This document shows positions 5,618-7,824 of a DNA stretch of 7,824 bases, in pieces. The stretch covers positions 1 through 7,824 of the forward strand of contig JAGXHH010000064.1 of NCBI GenBank assembly GCA_024636355.1. Direction: 5' to 3'. Source of the DNA: Desulfobacteraceae bacterium (GTDB taxonomy: Bacteria > Desulfobacterota > Desulfobacteria > Desulfobacterales > Desulfosalsimonadaceae). Every line of letters begins with the position of its first letter. Within the stretch, counting starts at the first letter, position 1. The notes below the pieces were generated by a model. The model was not told the origin of the DNA, ran no database searches, and was given only the letters and a program-made list of their open reading frames with translations. The position numbers and the translations under genes were made by a program.

Positions 5618-6379
5618 CTAAAAACCGTACACCAGCGTCAGTGCCGTTTCCGTATCGGTGGAAGCGGTGTCTATGGGGGTATCGGAGGTATGCTTTACCC
5701 TGAAAGATACTTTCATGGCCAGATGATCGTTGATGTTTACCCGAAGCGATGTCGTCGATCGGGTGATCGCGTTGTCCGCCCCGGCGTCCAGGCTGATTTC
5801 TTCCTGGAATAAGGCTGTCTGGCTCACCTGGTAAATAAACAGGCTGGCAACGTGCACGATGAGTTCTTCTTTACTCTCCCCGTCTTCCTCCACCTCGGCG
5901 AACCGATAACCGGGGCCGATTTCCGCCGACCATTCCATCTTTTCGGTTTCAATTATCCGGCGGTTGTAACCGGCAGAGACCGTCGCCTGGTATTCATATC
6001 CGGAAAACCGGTCGTCTTCATAGAGGGCGAGGGCGTACATGGAATTTTTGGAATCGAACCGGTAGTCGGTTTTGCCGGATGCCAGGAACCGCTGGTTGGT
6101 TGTGACATCCTCTCCTGTTTCTTCGGATTCCTCGGAACCATAGACCGTTTCAAACTGGAGGCTGTTGCGCCAGTCGGGCGAATCGTAAAGAATGCCGAGC
6201 TTTGCATTCAAGGACTGGGTTTTCGTATTGCCGGAAGTCTTCAGGTAGCCGAGTTCCGCCTCGGCGCTCCACCCGGCGGGTGTAACGGCAGCGCTGTTAT
6301 CGGCTGAGACCGGTTGGGCGGACAGGAAGAGGCAGAAGGCAAACAGGGCAGCATACAGGTATTTGAAGAATTGCTTCAT
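5618..6379 (-). CDS. DUF481 (YdiY-like) outer-membrane protein
   Basis: A 253-residue predicted outer-membrane beta-barrel of the DUF481 family; E. coli YdiY is a member and its function is poorly defined. The signal peptide is MKQFFKYLYAALFAFC onward, with a cut after V24-S25-A26. The mature protein has the family's WSAEAELGYLKTSGNTKTQS opening, alternating beta strands, the GKTDYRF and DDRFSGYEYQ segments, and a terminal Phe (LVYGF) as expected for barrel assembly. ATG 6379 is preferred because it gives a clean signal peptide. A GTG at 6391 would add four residues (M/V-N-I-E), and neither start has a convincing Shine-Dalgarno. It lies 61 bp after ubiE in the same direction, so it may be co-transcribed, and it converges on the subtilase gene. 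No terminator is visible in the 37-bp convergent gap. Confidence 0.88.
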   Translation of the reverse strand: MKQFFKYLYAALFAFCLFLSAQPVSADNSAAVTPAGWSAEAELGYLKTSGNTKTQSLNAKLGILYDSPDWRNSLQFETVYGSEESEETGEDVTTNQRFLASGKTDYRFDSKNSMYALALYEDDRFSGYEYQATVSAGYNRRIIETEKMEWSAEIGPGYRFAEVEEDGESKEELIVHVASLFIYQVSQTALFQEEISLDAGADNAITRSTTSLRVNINDHLAMKVSFRVKHTSDTPIDTASTDTETALTLVYGF

Positions 6380-6440
6380 TTCTATATTCACATTATTTTT
6401 AGGAAGGTTTTATGTGTCAGGGAGACAGGTCGATTGCTGT

Positions 6441-7133
6441 CTATTTGCAGCCGATATATACCGTGGCGATCCCGAAGGTCAACGATTTCCACGCGACACT
6501 GGTAAACCCGGCATCCTGCATCATTCTAGCAAAAACTTTCGGGGGAGGAAAGTTTAAGACCGAGGCGGGCAGGTACTGATAGGCATCCATGTTGTTGGAG
6601 AACAGGCCGCCGATGCCCGGCAGAATTTTTTCGAAGTACAGCAGGTACAGCCGTCTGAGAAATCCGGGTGGCGGGGTATTGAGTTCGAGTACGGCCAGCA
6701 TTCCCCCGGGTTTTAAAACCTCCCGGAACCCGGCCAGGGCGGCTTTCCGGTCGATGATGATGCGGATTCCGAATGCGATGGTGAGTGCATCGATGCTGTC
6801 GGCTGCAAACGGCAGGCGTAACCCGTTGGCCGCCAGCAGGCAAACCGGTGCAGGCGGTTTGGCCCCGGCAATTTTCTTCCGGGCGATCATCAGCATTTCC
6901 GGTGCGAAATCGAGCCCGTAGGCGGCAGACAGCGCTTTTTGTTTCAGCGCTTCGAGTATCACATCCCCGGTACCGCAGGCCACATCGAGCAGGATGCCGT
7001 TTGCCGGCATTTCAATGGCCCGGATCATCTGCCTTCTCCATGAGACATCCTGACGAAGGCTCAGCAGCCGGTTTAAAAAGTCGTACCGGGGGGCTATTGC
7101 GTCGAACATCGATTTGATATAATCAAGTTCCAT
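6441..7133 (-). CDS. ubiE: UbiE/MenG-type quinone C-methyltransferase
   Basis: A 230-residue S-adenosylmethionine-dependent methyltransferase that methylates demethylmenaquinone (MenG) and/or the ubiquinone intermediate (UbiE), at the cytoplasmic membrane face. In a probable anaerobe, menaquinone is the likely product. Residues 9-34 show MFDAIAPRYDFLNRLLSL...WRR, the family opening. SAM motif I is DVACGTGD (50-57) and the acidic residue ending beta2 is D75. LKPGG is at 140-144 with E150 following, and YLPASVLNFP is at 187-196. The conserved FGxRN motif reads FGIRIIID (121-128), with Ile125 where Asn is usual. ATG 7133 fits the family start but has no clear Shine-Dalgarno. Divergent from dnaJ; DUF481 follows downstream. 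Confidence 0.92.
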   Translation of the reverse strand: MELDYIKSMFDAIAPRYDFLNRLLSLRQDVSWRRQMIRAIEMPANGILLDVACGTGDVILEALKQKALSAAYGLDFAPEMLMIARKKIAGAKPPAPVCLLAANGLRLPFAADSIDALTIAFGIRIIIDRKAALAGFREVLKPGGMLAVLELNTPPPGFLRRLYLLYFEKILPGIGGLFSNNMDAYQYLPASVLNFPPPKVFARMMQDAGFTSVAWKSLTFGIATVYIGCK

Positions 7134-7152
7134 TAGATACCATTGACAATCG

Positions 7153-7181
7153 TTGATTATGCATTACCGTACCTTTATAAA
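7153..7181 (+). promoter_or_regulatory. Candidate promoter for dnaJ
   Basis: TTGATT (7153-7158), a 17-base spacer and TATAAA (7176-7181) make a reasonable sigma-70-type promoter, about 160 bases upstream of dnaJ. A perfect TTGACA at 7143-7148 has no matching -10 at usual spacing. No CIRCE inverted repeat is visible in the 209-bp ubiE-dnaJ gap, and I saw no convincing sigma-32 site. The ubiE promoter on the other strand is not clear. Confidence 0.45.
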
Positions 7182-7342
7182 ATTTTTGCTTGTCGAATTT
7201 TCTTTCCCATAGCATAATACCGGCGGCTTTCAAAATGAAATGAATTGATCATTTAAGCCAATAATCGTGCGCACCGAAAATCGTGAGCCGAAAGTCTTCA
7301 CAGTCAGCAATCTATTCAATCTGAGTCAAGCAGCTACTACAT

Positions 7343-7794
7343 ATGAGTGAAAAAAGAGATTATTATGAAGTGCTCGGCGTTCGCCGGGATGTCGATGCCG
7401 GGGAGTTGAAGTCCCGATACCGGAAAATTGCCTTAAAATACCACCCGGATCGAAACCCGGGAGATAAGAAAGCGGAAGATAATTTCAAGGAAGCCGCCGA
7501 GGCATACGAGGTGCTTTCCAACCCGGAAAAGCGCCAGGTGTACGATCAGTACGGACACCGCGGGGTGGAGGGTATGCGAAACGGTCATTCCGGAGGTTTC
7601 CGTGATTTCGATGATATTTTCTCCAGCTTCGGGGATATTTTCGAGGATTTCTTCGGTTTTCGCTCCGGCGGCAGCACCCGTAGTCGTGCGCGTCGGGGTG
7701 CGGATCTGCGCTACGACCTGACCATCGATTTCCAGGAGGCCGTTTTCGGAAAGGAAATGGAACTCGAGCTGGAAAAGATGGAAATGTGCGGCAC
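7343..7794 (+). CDS. dnaJ: Chaperone DnaJ (Hsp40), 3'-truncated by contig end
   Basis: The N-terminal 150 or so residues of the DnaK co-chaperone, which delivers unfolded proteins and stimulates DnaK ATP hydrolysis. The J domain is at 4-70: RDYYEVLGV, the HPD motif at 34-36 and EAYEVLSNPEKRQVYDQYG. A Gly/Phe-rich linker follows (about 71-118: GGFRDFDDIFSSFGDIFEDFFGF), then the start of the substrate-binding domain (ADLRYDLTIDFQEAVFG). The frame stops being genomic at the first zinc-centre motif, C149-G-T-C152. The codon for the second cysteine overlaps the adapter that begins at 7795, and the residues read after it are artificial. Normal length would be about 370. ATG 7343 matches the family start; its Shine-Dalgarno is poor. 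The truncation is technical, not a broken gene. Confidence 0.95.
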
Positions 7795-7824
7795 CTGTCT
7801 CTTATACACATCTCCGAGCCCACG
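7795..7824. other. Illumina Nextera transposase adapter (non-genomic)
   Basis: The last 30 bases begin CTGTCTCTTATACACATCT, the Tn5 mosaic end of the Nextera kit, and continue exactly into the read-2 adapter. This is untrimmed library sequence fused to the contig. Reading it in reverse gives the notorious contaminant peptide GSEMCIRDR at the start of a spurious 112-codon minus-strand frame (7485-7823). Confidence 0.98.

Noticed and set aside
5852..6307. 151-codon plus-strand frame
   Set aside because: It is antisense to the DUF481 gene, which has a signal peptide, family motifs and a terminal Phe.
7134..7342. CIRCE or other heat-shock operator before dnaJ
   Set aside because: I looked for the TTAGCACTC-N9-GAGTGCTAA inverted repeat and found nothing like it.
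7485..7823. 112-codon minus-strand frame at the right end
   Set aside because: Its start lies in the Nextera adapter and the rest is antisense to dnaJ, which has clear DnaJ domains.

Overview
This 7.8 kb window looks like a complete short-read contig end from a Gram-negative, probably anaerobic bacterium. Desulfobacterota (the former Deltaproteobacteria, sulfate-reducer type) is my best guess. The pointers are an outer-membrane beta-barrel protein and a lipoprotein (two membranes), a short MenG/UbiE-type quinone methyltransferase, a secreted protease ending in a Gly-Gly-Ser-Cys-Phe-Ile motif like the CFIATAAYGS tails common in sulfate reducers, and REP-type palindromes. The taxonomic call is inference from gene style, not from a marker search.

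Left part (1-2224), translation genes: the first 19 codons of a short-chain dehydrogenase run off the left edge on the minus strand, preceded by rpmF (ribosomal protein L32) with its own promoter. Divergent from these, on the plus strand, are gltX (glutamyl-tRNA synthetase) and then a tRNA-Gln(CUG) gene with its own TTGACA promoter and a strong intrinsic terminator. A GluRS gene beside a glutamine tRNA is suggestive, because in many bacteria a non-discriminating GluRS charges tRNA-Gln for later amidation by GatCAB.

Middle part (2225-3630): two small plus-strand genes, an unrecognised cysteine-rich (zinc-finger-like) protein and a PEGA-domain lipoprotein, ended by a textbook terminator. A gene-free stretch of about 470 bases follows, holding a degenerate hexanucleotide tract with an inverted start and a perfect 23-bp REP-like inverted repeat.

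Right part (3631-7794): an exported subtilase (S8 protease) with a prodomain, a complete catalytic set and a beta-sandwich-like insertion inside the catalytic domain. It converges on a minus-strand pair, a DUF481 outer-membrane protein and ubiE/menG, which lie in the same direction about 60 bp apart. Divergent from ubiE is dnaJ, cut off at the first zinc-binding CxxC motif.

The last 30 bases (7795-7824) are not genomic. They match the Illumina Nextera transposase adapter exactly, so the dnaJ end and any reverse-strand ORF starting there are artefacts. I see no clear new multi-gene system. The most interesting biological items are the subtilase architecture and tail, the REP and hexamer repeats, the altered UbiE motif and the gltX/tRNA-Gln pairing.
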